Notes: generated by a model not told the origin, from the sequence alone. DNA of 64,000 nt from JANNSX01 sp041397825 (GCA_041397825.1 JAWKVX010000002.1:372001-436000), one strand, 5' to 3'. Shown: positions 36,300 to 45,804, counted from the first letter of the stretch. Numbers and translations are program-made.

Positions 36300-37910
36300 A
36301 TGAGACGAGCACTGCTCTGTGCGGCGGCTCTGGTCATTGGCTGCGTGCCAGGCCTGGCGCAGACACCCAAGCAGGGTGGCGCGGCAACCGTCACGTTCAG
36401 CAACGATCTGACGACGCTCGATCCGCACGTCGGATACGATTGGCAGAATTGGTCGGTCATCAAGTCGATCTTCGACGGCCTGATGGACTATAAGCCCGGT
36501 ACTACCGAACTCGAGCCCGACCTGGCCGAGAGCTATGCGGTGTCTGAGGACGGCAAGACCTATACGTTCAAGCTGCGCCCGGGCGTGAAGTTCCACAACG
36601 GCCGTGTGATGACGGCGGCCGACGTCAAGTGGTCGCTTGAGCACGCGGTCAATCCGGCGACCCAATCGCCCGGTGGCGGCTATCTTTCTGCCATCGCCGG
36701 CTATGATGACCTGGTCGGGGGTAAGAGCACGGAGCTTTCGGGCGTGACCGCGCCGGACGACGGCACAGTCGTCATCACACTGACCCGTCCGGACGCGACG
36801 TTCCTGCATGTCATGGCTATCAATTTCGCCTATGTGGTGCCGAAGGAGGCCGTCGAGGCGGCGGGCGCCGATTGGGGCAAGCAGCCGGTCGGCACAGGCG
36901 CCTTCAAGTTCGTCGAGTGGGTTCCCGGCCAGCGCATCGTTCTCGAGCGCAATACGGACTACTACAAGCCAGGGACGCCCTATCTCGACAAGCTCACCTT
37001 CGAGTTCGGCCTCGATCCGACGGTGGCGGTGTTGAAACTGAAGAATGGTGAGATCGACATCGTTGGTGATGGCATTCCGCCGGCACAGTTCGCAGAAGCC
37101 ATGGCCGACCCTGCGAACAAGGATCTGATTGCCGTGGGCGATCAGCTACACACCGGCTATGTGACGATGAACGTGACGATGGCGCCTTTCGACAACGTCA
37201 AGGTGCGCCAGGCCGTCAATATGGCGATCAACAAGGATCGTATCGTCAAGATCATCAACAACCGTGCTGTGCCGGCAACCCAGGCCCTGCCGCCGGCAAT
37301 GCCTGGCTACAATGCTGACAACAAGGGGTACGCCTACGATCCGGAAGGCGCCAAGGCCCTGCTCACCGAGGCCGGCATGGCCGACGGGTTTTCGACCGAG
37401 ATCTTCGCCATGAACGTGGATCCAAATCCGCGCATTGCCCAGGCGATCCAGCAGGATCTCGCTGCAGTCGGCATCAAGGCGGAGATCAAGGCACTGGCGC
37501 AGGCCGAGGTGATCTCGGCGGGTGGTTCAGGCAAGGCGCCGATGATCTGGTCGGGCGGCATGGCGTGGATCGCGGATTTCCCGGATCCCAACAATTTCTA
37601 CTACGGCATTCTCGGTTGCGTCGGAGCGGTCGAGGGCGGCTGGAACTGGTCGCGCTACTGCAATCAGGCCTTGGACGATCGGGGCAATGCCGCCGATGCC
37701 ATGGTAAAGGCCGAGCAGGCCGGCGAACGCATCGATCTGTGGAAGGGTATCTTCGACGACGTGCTGAAAGACGCGCCATGGGCGCCGATCTTCAACGAGC
37801 AGCGCTTCACCTATCACTCGGCGCGGCTCGGCGGTGAGGCGTCGCTCTACACCGATCCGATCCACATTCCGGTGAACTACGACTACATCTACGCCAAGGA
37901 TGCGCAGTAG
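36300..37910 (+). CDS. ABC transporter substrate-binding protein (SBP_bac_5 family)
   Basis: A 536-residue periplasmic binding protein with signal peptide (MRRALLCAAALVIGCVPGLA). The family-5 pattern follows: FSNDLTTLDPHVGYDWQNWS, LAESYAVSEDGKTYTFKLRP, GVKFHNGRVMTAADVKWSLE, and KVRQAVNMAINKDRIVKIIN. These bind oligopeptides, glutathione, nickel chelates or other solutes; the ligand is not deducible. The start at 36300 has GGGAGG five bases upstream. The neighbouring acetamidase suggests that the solute carries an amide. Confidence 0.93.
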   Translation: MRRALLCAAALVIGCVPGLAQTPKQGGAATVTFSNDLTTLDPHVGYDWQNWSVIKSIFDGLMDYKPGTTELEPDLAESYAVSEDGKTYTFKLRPGVKFHNGRVMTAADVKWSLEHAVNPATQSPGGGYLSAIAGYDDLVGGKSTELSGVTAPDDGTVVITLTRPDATFLHVMAINFAYVVPKEAVEAAGADWGKQPVGTGAFKFVEWVPGQRIVLERNTDYYKPGTPYLDKLTFEFGLDPTVAVLKLKNGEIDIVGDGIPPAQFAEAMADPANKDLIAVGDQLHTGYVTMNVTMAPFDNVKVRQAVNMAINKDRIVKIINNRAVPATQALPPAMPGYNADNKGYAYDPEGAKALLTEAGMADGFSTEIFAMNVDPNPRIAQAIQQDLAAVGIKAEIKALAQAEVISAGGSGKAPMIWSGGMAWIADFPDPNNFYYGILGCVGAVEGGWNWSRYCNQALDDRGNAADAMVKAEQAGERIDLWKGIFDDVLKDAPWAPIFNEQRFTYHSARLGGEASLYTDPIHIPVNYDYIYAKDAQ

Positions 37911-37995
37911 CGCGGCAAGGGACGTGAGTCGAGAGACGGCTCGCGTCCCATCTCTGCACCGCTTATGTGGGTGCATTCACAAAGCCGAGACCCTC

Positions 37996-38934
37996 ATGGC
38001 CCACAACCACACGATCCATCAGCACCAGTGCCATTTCGGCTGGAACAACGCCAACCAGCCCGTCGTCATGGCCCGGCCAGGGGAGACCATCGAGTTCCAT
38101 CCGGTCGATTCCTCCGGTGGGCAGCTCACACCGGCTTCGACGGTTGCGGACATCGCCAAACTGGACTTCGGCAAGGTCAATCCCGTGGCGGGGCCGGTCT
38201 ACATCGACGGCGCGGAGCCGGGAGATGCGATCAAGGTGACGCTGCTCGACTTTGCGCCCTCTGGCTGGGGCTGGACCGCCGTCATTCCCGGCTTCGGTCT
38301 GCTCGCCGACCACTTCAAGGAGCCCGCGCTCCACATCTGGAGCTATGACAAGCACTCGCTGACACCGGCTGCCTACGGACCCGGAGGCCGTGTGCCGCTG
38401 AAGCCCTTCTGCGGCACGATCGGCCTCGCACCGGCGGAGCCAGGCACCCAATCGATCGTGCCGCCGCGTCGCGTTGGTGGCAACATGGACATCCGCGACA
38501 TGTCGGCAGGCACCGAGCTCTACCTGCCGGTCGAGGTGAAGGGCGGCCTGTTCTCGGTCGGCGATACGCATGCGACCCAGGGCGATGGTGAGGTGTGCGG
38601 TACGGCGATCGAAAGTCCGTGCGCGCTTGCCGCGCGGTTCGATCTCGTGAAGGGGGCCAATCTCAAGTTTCCGCTCTTCACGACGCACGGACCGGTGGCG
38701 CGGCACATGGATTATCTCGGTTACGATGCGACCACGGGTATCGGTCCGGACCTGATGGAGGCATCGAAGGCGGCTGTACTCGGCATGATCGAATTGCTTT
38801 CGAGTCGCCACGGGATGCGTGAGATTGACGCCTATATGCTCTGCTCGGTCGCGGGAGACCTCAGGATCAGCGAGATCGTCGATATGCCGAACTGGGTCGT
38901 GTCATTCTATTTTCCACGCTGCGTTTTCGAGTAG
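37996..38934 (+). CDS. acetamidase/formamidase family protein
   Basis: A 312-residue FmdA_AmdA-family amidohydrolase that releases ammonia from short amides. Visible are the N-terminal metal-region histidines (HNHTIHQHQCHFGWNNAN), GGNMDIRDMSAGTELYLPVE, VGDTHATQGDGEVCGTAIES and LCSVAGDLRISEIVDMPN. The frame is open upstream but the family start MAHNHTI is at 37996. It lies inside the transporter operon between the binding protein and the first ATPase, so transport and hydrolysis of one compound are probably joined. Confidence 0.9.
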   Translation: MAHNHTIHQHQCHFGWNNANQPVVMARPGETIEFHPVDSSGGQLTPASTVADIAKLDFGKVNPVAGPVYIDGAEPGDAIKVTLLDFAPSGWGWTAVIPGFGLLADHFKEPALHIWSYDKHSLTPAAYGPGGRVPLKPFCGTIGLAPAEPGTQSIVPPRRVGGNMDIRDMSAGTELYLPVEVKGGLFSVGDTHATQGDGEVCGTAIESPCALAARFDLVKGANLKFPLFTTHGPVARHMDYLGYDATTGIGPDLMEASKAAVLGMIELLSSRHGMREIDAYMLCSVAGDLRISEIVDMPNWVVSFYFPRCVFE

Positions 38935-38964
38935 CACTCTGCGGTCTCTGGCGGATTCACGCTC

Positions 38965-39990
38965 ATGTTGGAGGCTGATGTCGGCATCGAGCAGGCGGGC
39001 GACTCGCTCCCGCGCGCCGGCGAGCCCTTGCTGCAGGTCGAAGGCCTAAGCATCGGCTTCCGGACCGAGCAGGGCGGCAGCGTCCGTGTCGTCGACAATG
39101 TCTCCTTCGAGATCGGTGTGGGTGAGACGCTCGGACTGGTTGGCGAGTCGGGTTGCGGCAAGAGCGTGACGGCGCAGACGGTGATGCGTCTCCTTCCCTC
39201 GCCGCCGGCGGTGATCGAAGCCGGACGCATCGTCTTCGAGGGCGAGGATCTGGCGGTAGCTCCGGAGCGGCGCATGCGCGAGTTGCGGGGGGACCGGCTG
39301 GCGATGATCTTCCAGGAGCCGATGACCTCGCTCAATCCGACGATGACGGTCGGAGCTCAAGTCGCGGAGGCGCTCGTGCTGCACCGGGGCCTGACCGTCG
39401 CCGAAGCAAGGTCGCGGGCCATCGAAGGCCTCGCCGAGGTCGGGATCGGCTCACCGGAGCGACGCGCGATGCAATTCCCGCATCAGTTGTCCGGCGGGTT
39501 GCGGCAACGCGTGATGATCGCGATGGCATTGGCCTGCCGTCCACGACTTCTCATCGCCGACGAGCCGACGACGGCTCTCGACGTGACCGTTCAGGCGCAA
39601 CTGTTGGAGTTGATCGGCGGCCTGAAGCGTGATCTCGGTCTTGCCATCCTGTTGATCACGCATGATCTCGGTGTCGTGTCACAGGTAGCGGAACGGATCG
39701 CCGTGATGTACTCCGGCACTATCGTCGAGGCTGGACCCGCCGCCGCAATCCTCGCGTCGCCGCGCCATCCCTATACGGCCGGACTACTGGCATCGCTTCC
39801 GTCGCGGTCGGCTCGTGGCGCGCGTCTGCCGACCATTCGGGGCACGGTGCCACCGCCCGGGGCGCGCGGGCCGGGATGTGCCTTCGCGAGCCGCTGTCCG
39901 CAGGCGCTCGAGCAATGCCGGCAGTCCAGGCCCACATTCGACAAGGCGGATGCGACGCGCGGGCTCGCCTGCTGGAACCCCGTGCCATGA
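38965..39990 (+). CDS. ABC transporter ATP-binding protein (DppD-like)
   Basis: A 341-residue ATPase. Walker A GESGCGKSVTAQTVMRLL, Q-loop in MIFQEPMTSLNPTMTVG, signature LSGGLRQRVMIAMALACRPR, Walker B LLIADEPTTALDVTVQAQ, H-loop LLITHDLGVVSQVAER. The C-terminal oligopeptide domain has the cysteine set seen in this subfamily (PGCAFASRCPQALEQCRQ; GLACW), which can hold an iron-sulphur cluster. Its stop overlaps the next start (ATGA). Confidence 0.94.
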   Translation: MLEADVGIEQAGDSLPRAGEPLLQVEGLSIGFRTEQGGSVRVVDNVSFEIGVGETLGLVGESGCGKSVTAQTVMRLLPSPPAVIEAGRIVFEGEDLAVAPERRMRELRGDRLAMIFQEPMTSLNPTMTVGAQVAEALVLHRGLTVAEARSRAIEGLAEVGIGSPERRAMQFPHQLSGGLRQRVMIAMALACRPRLLIADEPTTALDVTVQAQLLELIGGLKRDLGLAILLITHDLGVVSQVAERIAVMYSGTIVEAGPAAAILASPRHPYTAGLLASLPSRSARGARLPTIRGTVPPPGARGPGCAFASRCPQALEQCRQSRPTFDKADATRGLACWNPVP

Positions 39991-40967
39991 GCTGCGAGCA
40001 GCCGCTGTTGCTTGCCGAGGGACTCGTCAAGCATTTTCCCGCACGCGATGGGCGCGGCGTGGTGAAAGCGGTCGATGGGGTTTCATTGACGCTCGATGCC
40101 GGCGAGGTCCTGGGTATCGTGGGCGAGTCCGGTTGCGGAAAGTCGACCCTGGCGCGCATGCTCTTGCGGTTGATCGAGGCCGATGCGGGCAGTGTCATGC
40201 TCGAGGGCAAGAGTATAGGGACGCTCCGCAGCAAAGAGCTGCGCGCGCGCCGGCGCGACATGCAGATCGTGTTCCAGGATCCCTTGGCCTCGCTCGATCC
40301 GCGCATGACGACCGGCGCTATTGTCGCCGAGCCTCTGGATATACATGGCGTCGGCGAGCGAAGTAGCCGCCGGTCAGCCGTCTTGGAGCTGCTGGATCGT
40401 GTCGGTCTCGATCGGAGTACCGCCGATCGCTATCCCCACGAGCTGTCCGGTGGACAACGTCAGCGGATCGGCATCGCGCGTGCCATTGCGCTCCGTCCCA
40501 AGCTCGTCGTCTTGGACGAGCCGGTCTCTGCCCTCGACGTGTCGATCCAGGCGCAGATTCTCAATCTCCTCGCCGATCTCAGGGAGGAGCTGGGGCTCGC
40601 CTATGTGCTCATCTCGCACGATCTGTCGGTGGTCGAGCACATCAGCGACCGCGTGGCGGTCATGTATCTCGGTCGCATTGTCGAAACGGCTGCGGTCGAG
40701 CGCATCTTCGGAGCGCCGAGGCATCCCTACACGGAGGCTCTCATTTCGGCCAGGCCCGGTTCCGACGGCGGTAAGCAGCGCACGCGTATCGTATTGAAGG
40801 GTGAGCCGCCGAGCCCCGAGAACCCTCCTCAGGGTTGTGCCTTTCATCCACGTTGCCAACGCGCGATGCCGATCTGCTCCCAGGTGCCGCCGCCGGAGCG
40901 GGATGTCGGCGGTCAGCATCTCGTCGCGTGTCACTTGTGGGTGGACGGCCTACCGGACACGGCCTAA
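39987..40967 (+). CDS. ABC transporter ATP-binding protein (DppF-like)
   Basis: A 326-residue ATPase partner. Walker A GESGCGKSTLARMLLRL, Q-loop IVFQDPLASLDPRMTTG, signature LSGGQRQRIGIARAIALRPK, Walker B LVVLDEPVSALDVSIQAQ, H-loop LISHDLSVVEHISDR, and the C-terminal GCAFHPRCQRAMPICSQ cysteine segment. The start at 39987 is set by the ATGA overlap with the preceding gene; the longer open frame is a read-back into it. Last gene of the operon, ending where the decayed island begins. Confidence 0.94.
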   Translation: MSCEQPLLLAEGLVKHFPARDGRGVVKAVDGVSLTLDAGEVLGIVGESGCGKSTLARMLLRLIEADAGSVMLEGKSIGTLRSKELRARRRDMQIVFQDPLASLDPRMTTGAIVAEPLDIHGVGERSSRRSAVLELLDRVGLDRSTADRYPHELSGGQRQRIGIARAIALRPKLVVLDEPVSALDVSIQAQILNLLADLREELGLAYVLISHDLSVVEHISDRVAVMYLGRIVETAAVERIFGAPRHPYTEALISARPGSDGGKQRTRIVLKGEPPSPENPPQGCAFHPRCQRAMPICSQVPPPERDVGGQHLVACHLWVDGLPDTA

Positions 40968-40981
40968 TCCGGGCCGAATGC

Positions 40982-41655
40982 TCACCCGCGGCGTAAGGCG
41001 CCCGACAGCGGCCCGTGTGTTGGCGACGGCCTGCCCCCTGTCGTCGTGGGCGTGGATGCCGAGGCTGAACCCGGGCACGTACTTGGTGGTCTCCCAGACG
41101 ATGCGCGCTCGGTCTCGTGGGGGAGCATGCCGCCTTTGGTGTCACATAACACCCAACGCGCACCGGACGCATAGGCCACCGCGGCAGCTTGCAACGTGTA
41201 GCGTGGGTTGGATTTGAAGCCGTCGAACAGGCGTTCGCAATTGAGGGTCGACTGGCGATCCGAGGTGACAATGGCCGCGACACTGTCGCAGACCATCGCG
41301 AGATTCTCCTCGTTGCTGATCCCGAGTGACACGCGGACATGGTACACGGACGACGTGGCAACCAGGCACACATGCTTTGCAGCAAGCTCCAGCATGCGGC
41401 GGAATCCTGTGTCGTCCTCGACAGTGCCGTCCGCGCACCGCGTCACTCCGAACGCACCCAGCGGAGTGGAAGGGAGGTTGTGCTGCCGGGTGAACAGCGC
41501 CGTGTTCATCCCGCTCGAGCCGGGATAGCCGCCCTCCGCGTGGTCGATGTCAATATCTTCGAGAATGGTCAGGAAACGCCGCTTGTCCTGGAGCCGGATG
41601 GACACGCCCGGCCATTGCGCCTCGTCGCGAAGCGTCGTGCCGTCGACATGAAGGT
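40982..41655 (-). pseudogene. cimA: citramalate synthase (CimA/LeuA-like) remnant
   Basis: Reading the minus strand, a run resembling CimA is clear: DGTTLRDEAQWPGVSIRLQD (degraded DTTLRDG motif), HAEGGYPGS, GAFGVTR, EENLAMVCDSVAAI, LFDGFKSNPRYTLQAA and ARWVLCDTKGGMLPHE. After that the frame shifts near 41110; homology resumes in another frame as VPGFSLGIHAHDDRGQAVAN and stops abruptly near 41000. There is no credible start codon, and the C-terminal half (including the regulatory domain) is missing. CimA makes citramalate from pyruvate and acetyl-CoA. It lies directly behind the A-T gene on the same strand, so it was probably once in that operon. Confidence 0.8.
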
Positions 41656-41671
41656 GCTCTTTGGACGCCGT

Positions 41672-43504
41672 TCACAGCTTTCTTCGGGTGGAGGCGGCTG
41701 GCGATATCCCTCGACCCTTGTTGGAGGCCTCGGATCGGGCGGCGCACTGGTCGCGGACGATTGCGGCGAAGTCGGCGAGCGTAGTCGATGACGTAACCTC
41801 GCTGTACGACATCCGGACGCCGAAGTGCCGCTCGAATGCCAGTGCGAGATTGATGTGGCCGAAGCTGTCCCATCCGTATGTAGAACCTTGGCTGCTTGCA
41901 AGCGACAGCGAGTCGCGCGGAGCGTTCAGCACGCCCGAGGCGACATCGATGATCTCGCTCTCGATGGTGCCGCTTCCCGCAAGCGCCGCATCGGCAGCCT
42001 TGTAGTCCGTATAGAACCGCTGCAAAGCCATTCGATCTAGCTTGCCGACCGCGGTGACGGGCAGCTTCACGTTGGGAACGATATCTCGCGGGCGACGAGC
42101 GGGAGGCAGCAGGAGGGCCAAGTCGCGCTGCAACTTCTTCACTACATCGGGCTCGTCCGTATCGACGAAAGTGACAGGGACAGGTTCCGCAAGCTCTCCA
42201 TTGGCCTCGAGCATCACCGTTCGCGACGACGTCACATAGGCTAGGCTGGCGACCGCGTCATCGATCTCTCTCGGATGCACGAGAACGCCGCCAATGTTCC
42301 GGGCCTCGTCGGCTCGACCGAGGATCTCGAAGTCTCCACTGGCTCTCCGAACCGCGAGGTCGGCGGTCTTGAACCAGCCGTCGACGAGCGGTGCAGGGGT
42401 GAACGCACCGCTGAGCTCATAGCCGTCGAACAGATTGGCGCCCCTGACATGCAAAAGACCCGCCGTACCGTCCGGCATGGCGTTGCCCATCTCGTCTCGG
42501 ACGGTGGCCTCCATGTCGATCGGCCGGCCCACGGTCTCGCGATCGGGATTCTCCCAGGGCAGGGCGAAGAGTCCTCCATTCACGGTCTCGCTCATGCCGT
42601 AGATGTTGGCGACCGGCGCATACCGTTCCTCCAGGCTCTGCCATAGCCGCGGCGCGAGACGCTCTGCCGAGCTGACGATCAGCTTCAGCCGGGCGAGCTG
42701 CGCATCCAACAGGCTCGGACCGAGCTGCTTCATCATCGCATAGAGCGACGGCACGCCCACGAGGACATGCGGCTGCTCGCGAGCCATGAGCTCGACCCAG
42801 GCCTCGAGACCGGCGAACGAGAACAACGGCGGACGGATCCACGTCAATCCGGACCAGCCACAGATCAACGGACCATGAAAGACGCCATCAGTGTGCTCGA
42901 AGGGCAAGCCATTCATGAGCGCCATTCCGGGCTCGTATCGAAGCACCGTCCGATAGGTTTCCAAATGCGCCAACAACGCTCTGGTCGACAAGCGCAAACC
43001 TTTCGGGGTTCCGGTAGAGCCCGAGCTGAAAATGACGATGGCAGGCGAACTTGCTGTCGATGAGCAACGCGGCGACCTCGATCCGCAGGATTTGACGGCC
43101 TCTCGGAACAGGATGGCGGAGGACCGACTCAGCAGGCGCCAGAGCGGACCTCGGTCCGCTTTCGACAGACGGCTACCGTCCGGGCTGTCGACGAGCACGG
43201 CCTTGCAGCCTGTGTCGTCGAGCCGTTGCCCGAGCGGCTTGCCATGATCGCCCAAGGGCAGCATCACGATCGTAATGCCCTCGACGAGCGAGGCGAAAGC
43301 GCAGGTCGAGACGGCGAAGGCATCGTTGCTCGCAATCGCCAGCCGGTCGCCGGGCTTGAGCCCGGCCTGATCGAACCAACCGCATATGGATCCGATTGCC
43401 TCGACCAGGTCGCGATAGGTGCACCGGCGGCCAGGCTCGACCAGGAACGCAAGTTCGCGCTCCGCAAAGTGGGACAACCTCTCGTAGATCTCGCTGCCGT
43501 TCAC
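41672..43504 (-). CDS. adenylation-carrier (A-T) didomain NRPS-like protein
   Basis: A 610-residue protein. Residues 1 to about 520 form an adenylate-forming domain: A3 loop VIFSSGSTGTPKGL (157-170), NIYGMSETVNGG (A5), GWFKTADLAVR (A7), and a late motif with VGKLDRMAL. The C-terminal carrier domain has the phosphopantetheine serine Ser547 in YGWDSFGHINLALAF. It should activate an acid and load it onto its own carrier arm. The GTG start at 43504 overlaps the upstream stop as GTGA; a longer frame reads back into that gene. No condensation or reductase domain is nearby. Confidence 0.85.
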   Translation of the reverse strand: MNGSEIYERLSHFAERELAFLVEPGRRCTYRDLVEAIGSICGWFDQAGLKPGDRLAIASNDAFAVSTCAFASLVEGITIVMLPLGDHGKPLGQRLDDTGCKAVLVDSPDGSRLSKADRGPLWRLLSRSSAILFREAVKSCGSRSPRCSSTASSPAIVIFSSGSTGTPKGLRLSTRALLAHLETYRTVLRYEPGMALMNGLPFEHTDGVFHGPLICGWSGLTWIRPPLFSFAGLEAWVELMAREQPHVLVGVPSLYAMMKQLGPSLLDAQLARLKLIVSSAERLAPRLWQSLEERYAPVANIYGMSETVNGGLFALPWENPDRETVGRPIDMEATVRDEMGNAMPDGTAGLLHVRGANLFDGYELSGAFTPAPLVDGWFKTADLAVRRASGDFEILGRADEARNIGGVLVHPREIDDAVASLAYVTSSRTVMLEANGELAEPVPVTFVDTDEPDVVKKLQRDLALLLPPARRPRDIVPNVKLPVTAVGKLDRMALQRFYTDYKAADAALAGSGTIESEIIDVASGVLNAPRDSLSLASSQGSTYGWDSFGHINLALAFERHFGVRMSYSEVTSSTTLADFAAIVRDQCAARSEASNKGRGISPAASTRRKL

Positions 43505-44850
43505 GAGATCGCCGTCCCGGTATCCGGGTGGCTTGGCCGCATGACAGCGAGCTTGCCCGACGGTGTCCGGCTGACGATGCCCGCATAGATCTTGAGTTCC
43601 GCATATTCCGGTCCGAGGGCGCGGCAGAGATCCGACTTCAGAGTTGCAGGGATGCTCGGCGAGCTTACAACGCACCATAGTCCCGAGTGATCGGGCAGTG
43701 GCCGGACGGCCGCGTCGCTCACGCCACCATGCTCGCGGATCCAGGCCTCCACGCGCTCCGGAAAGAGCCAACTCTCACCGGTCTTGGTCTTGATCGCATG
43801 TCCGTCCCGTCCCTTGAACTCGATACCGGTTTCATGTCGGGCGACGAGATCGCCGGTCCACACGATAGGGTCCGAACGCGGCGCCTGTCCGACATAGCCG
43901 AAGAAGGAGTGCGGGTACTCGATGCCGAGCTCGAACACCTCGTTGTCCAGCGGCCGAAAATGCTGCCTGACACCGGGCAATGGCGGCGCCATGAGTCCCG
44001 GCCGATAGACCCCGAGCGGCTCGCACATCACGATGCCGGCGGTCTCGGTCTGACCATAGGCATTGACCACCTCGATCCCGTAAGCATCACGAACGGCTCG
44101 ACTGGCACGATCATCGTACAGAGAGCCGCACGACATGATGGCCCGGAGTGCGGTCCTCTCTCCGGCCAACCAACGGCTCGAGAGGTCGAGGAGACGGACG
44201 AAGCTCGCGCCGGACAGCACCACCGCCACCCCGGAGGAGAGCACGTGCTTGGCAAAGGCGAGATCGCGAGCCTCAACGCCTTCGAAGAACTGAATGTCAT
44301 TGCCGTACCTCAATGCCAGCATGAAGGCACGCAAGCCGCCCATGGTGTGCACAGGCGAAAGATTGCCGTACGTCTCGCCCGGCTCCAGTTTGAAGACGTC
44401 GATCAGCAGATCGGCCGAGGCCTCGATGCCGGCCCGTGTCAGCAGAATTCCCTTCGGCTTGCCGGTCGTTCCCGAGCTCATCACGACCGCTGCAGGCGCA
44501 TCGGGCTGACTTGGAAAGACCAGATCGGTGTAGGCCGGCGCGGTCGATGAGTCCCCGATGATGACATCCTCGGCAATCAGGGCGTCCTCAGTTCCCAGCA
44601 TATCGGCGGCCGTTTCGATGCTTCCGGCAAAGACGACGATCTGGCCGGCGCGCCAACCGGCGAGCAGATGGAACAGGCAGAGAGAGGGTTCGTGGGTCGC
44701 GACGACGCGATACGGTCGTCCACGATTCTCCTGGGGATCATTGTCCAATGCCGCCAGGATCGAGGGCAACGACTGCGTACGATGACCTGCGGATCTGATA
44801 CATGGAACGATCATGGCAGGCGAGCGGTCCGCAAGCGGCTGCATGGTCAT
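43501..44850 (-). CDS. AMP-dependent acid ligase (stand-alone adenylation enzyme)
   Basis: A protein of about 449 residues with A3 motif VVMSSGTTGKPKGILLTRAG (123-142), NAYGQTETAGIV (A5), WTGDLVARHETG (A7) and SRTPSGKLAVMR with the catalytic lysine (A10). It is shorter than most acyl-CoA ligases (about 500-550), mainly in the N-terminal part, so it may be specialised or trimmed. The start is uncertain: 44850 or 44844 have weak sites, and the frame is open to 44934. Coupled to the A-T gene by GTGA. Substrate unknown. Confidence 0.8.
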   Translation of the reverse strand: MTMQPLADRSPAMIVPCIRSAGHRTQSLPSILAALDNDPQENRGRPYRVVATHEPSLCLFHLLAGWRAGQIVVFAGSIETAADMLGTEDALIAEDVIIGDSSTAPAYTDLVFPSQPDAPAAVVMSSGTTGKPKGILLTRAGIEASADLLIDVFKLEPGETYGNLSPVHTMGGLRAFMLALRYGNDIQFFEGVEARDLAFAKHVLSSGVAVVLSGASFVRLLDLSSRWLAGERTALRAIMSCGSLYDDRASRAVRDAYGIEVVNAYGQTETAGIVMCEPLGVYRPGLMAPPLPGVRQHFRPLDNEVFELGIEYPHSFFGYVGQAPRSDPIVWTGDLVARHETGIEFKGRDGHAIKTKTGESWLFPERVEAWIREHGGVSDAAVRPLPDHSGLWCVVSSPSIPATLKSDLCRALGPEYAELKIYAGIVSRTPSGKLAVMRPSHPDTGTAIS

Positions 44851-45235
44851 CGTCCGTCCAACACCAACTTCAGAATAGGTCCGAGCACGCTCCACAATGT
44901 GCGAAAGATAGCCCGGCCGCCGCATTCGCATCAATTCTGTGCACGCTCTTATGCACAGGGCCGGTCTCGGTGATCACCGCAGTCGTGACCGCGCTCGCGA
45001 TCATCTTGGCGGTTGTGTGGCTCCTCCTGCCGCGGATCTCGTCCGGGCGAGGGGCTCACCCGGCACCTGGGTCATCGATGGCCGAAACGGCCAGGCCTTT
45101 GTCACAACGGCGGCGGCACGGTCGACGGGCAGAATTCGAGGCTGGTTGCGAATCTTCCTCGCTGGCACGTCACTGATCGGTGAAGCCTGTGGCGATCCTG
45201 CTCGAACCCATAAGGCGATCGGACGAGTTGCCGGC
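44851..45235. other. non-coding or decayed stretch, island edge
   Basis: About 385 bases between the acid-ligase start and the ArdC remnant. Open frames here have random-looking composition, apart from a short hydrophobic run (VITAVVTALAIILAVVWLLL, plus strand near 44970-45030) with no start or context. Probably decayed mobile DNA plus the ligase promoter. Confidence 0.3.
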
Positions 45236-45445
45236 CGGCAGGCTGCCGGGGTCGCCGAGCTCGGGGCCGCGTTCCTGTGCGCGGACCTCGCCGTGACGCC
45301 GATGCTGCGCGACGACCACGCCCAGTACATCGACCATTGGCTCAAGATCATGAAGGCCGACAGACGAGCCATCTTCACCGCCGCCGGCAAGGCCAACCAG
45401 GTGTTGGAGTACCTACACGGCCTGCAACAGGCGAAGGCCGCGTGA
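45236..45445 (+). pseudogene. C-terminal remnant of an ArdC-type antirestriction protein
   Basis: The last 65 or so residues of an open frame match the C terminus of ArdC-like (DUF1738 plus zincin-like) proteins of plasmids and integrative elements: VAELGAAFLCADLAVTPMLR, then DDHAQYIDHWLKIMKADRRA, then IFTAAGKANQVLEYLHGLQ. The ssDNA-binding domain and the HExxH metallopeptidase motif are absent and the upstream part of the frame looks unrelated. A terminator follows its stop. It marks former mobile DNA next to the tRNA gene. Confidence 0.75.
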
Positions 45446-45454
45446 GTTGGCGAG

Positions 45455-45488
45455 GAGCCCTGGTCTTCACTAGGGCTCTTTTCTCTTT
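45455..45488 (+). terminator. Rho-independent terminator after the ArdC remnant
   Basis: GAGCCCT (45455-45461) pairs with AGGGCTC (45472-45478) across a 10-base loop, followed by TTTTCTCTTT. Orientation fits the plus-strand ArdC gene, ten bases after its stop. Confidence 0.75.
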
Positions 45489-45631
45489 CACTCGCCGTCA
45501 CAGCTCAGTCTGTCTCGGCACGTATCGGTCAAGCTCGGTCTCGCCAGCACCCGAGGCGTGCTCGAAAGCCAAAATGGCTCTATCTCCCGATCTCATCGAG
45601 AGTATAAATTGCTGTTTTCATTAGGAAATAT

Positions 45632-45708
<77 letters not shown>

Positions 45709-45804
45709 TCACCATCGAACGTCCAGGTCCGGCGGCAGGCGCCTTGATCGATTGTTCGATCTGCCGGGAAGGACGGCCGGGGTGCTGGGCCCCGGATGGC
45801 GGTC

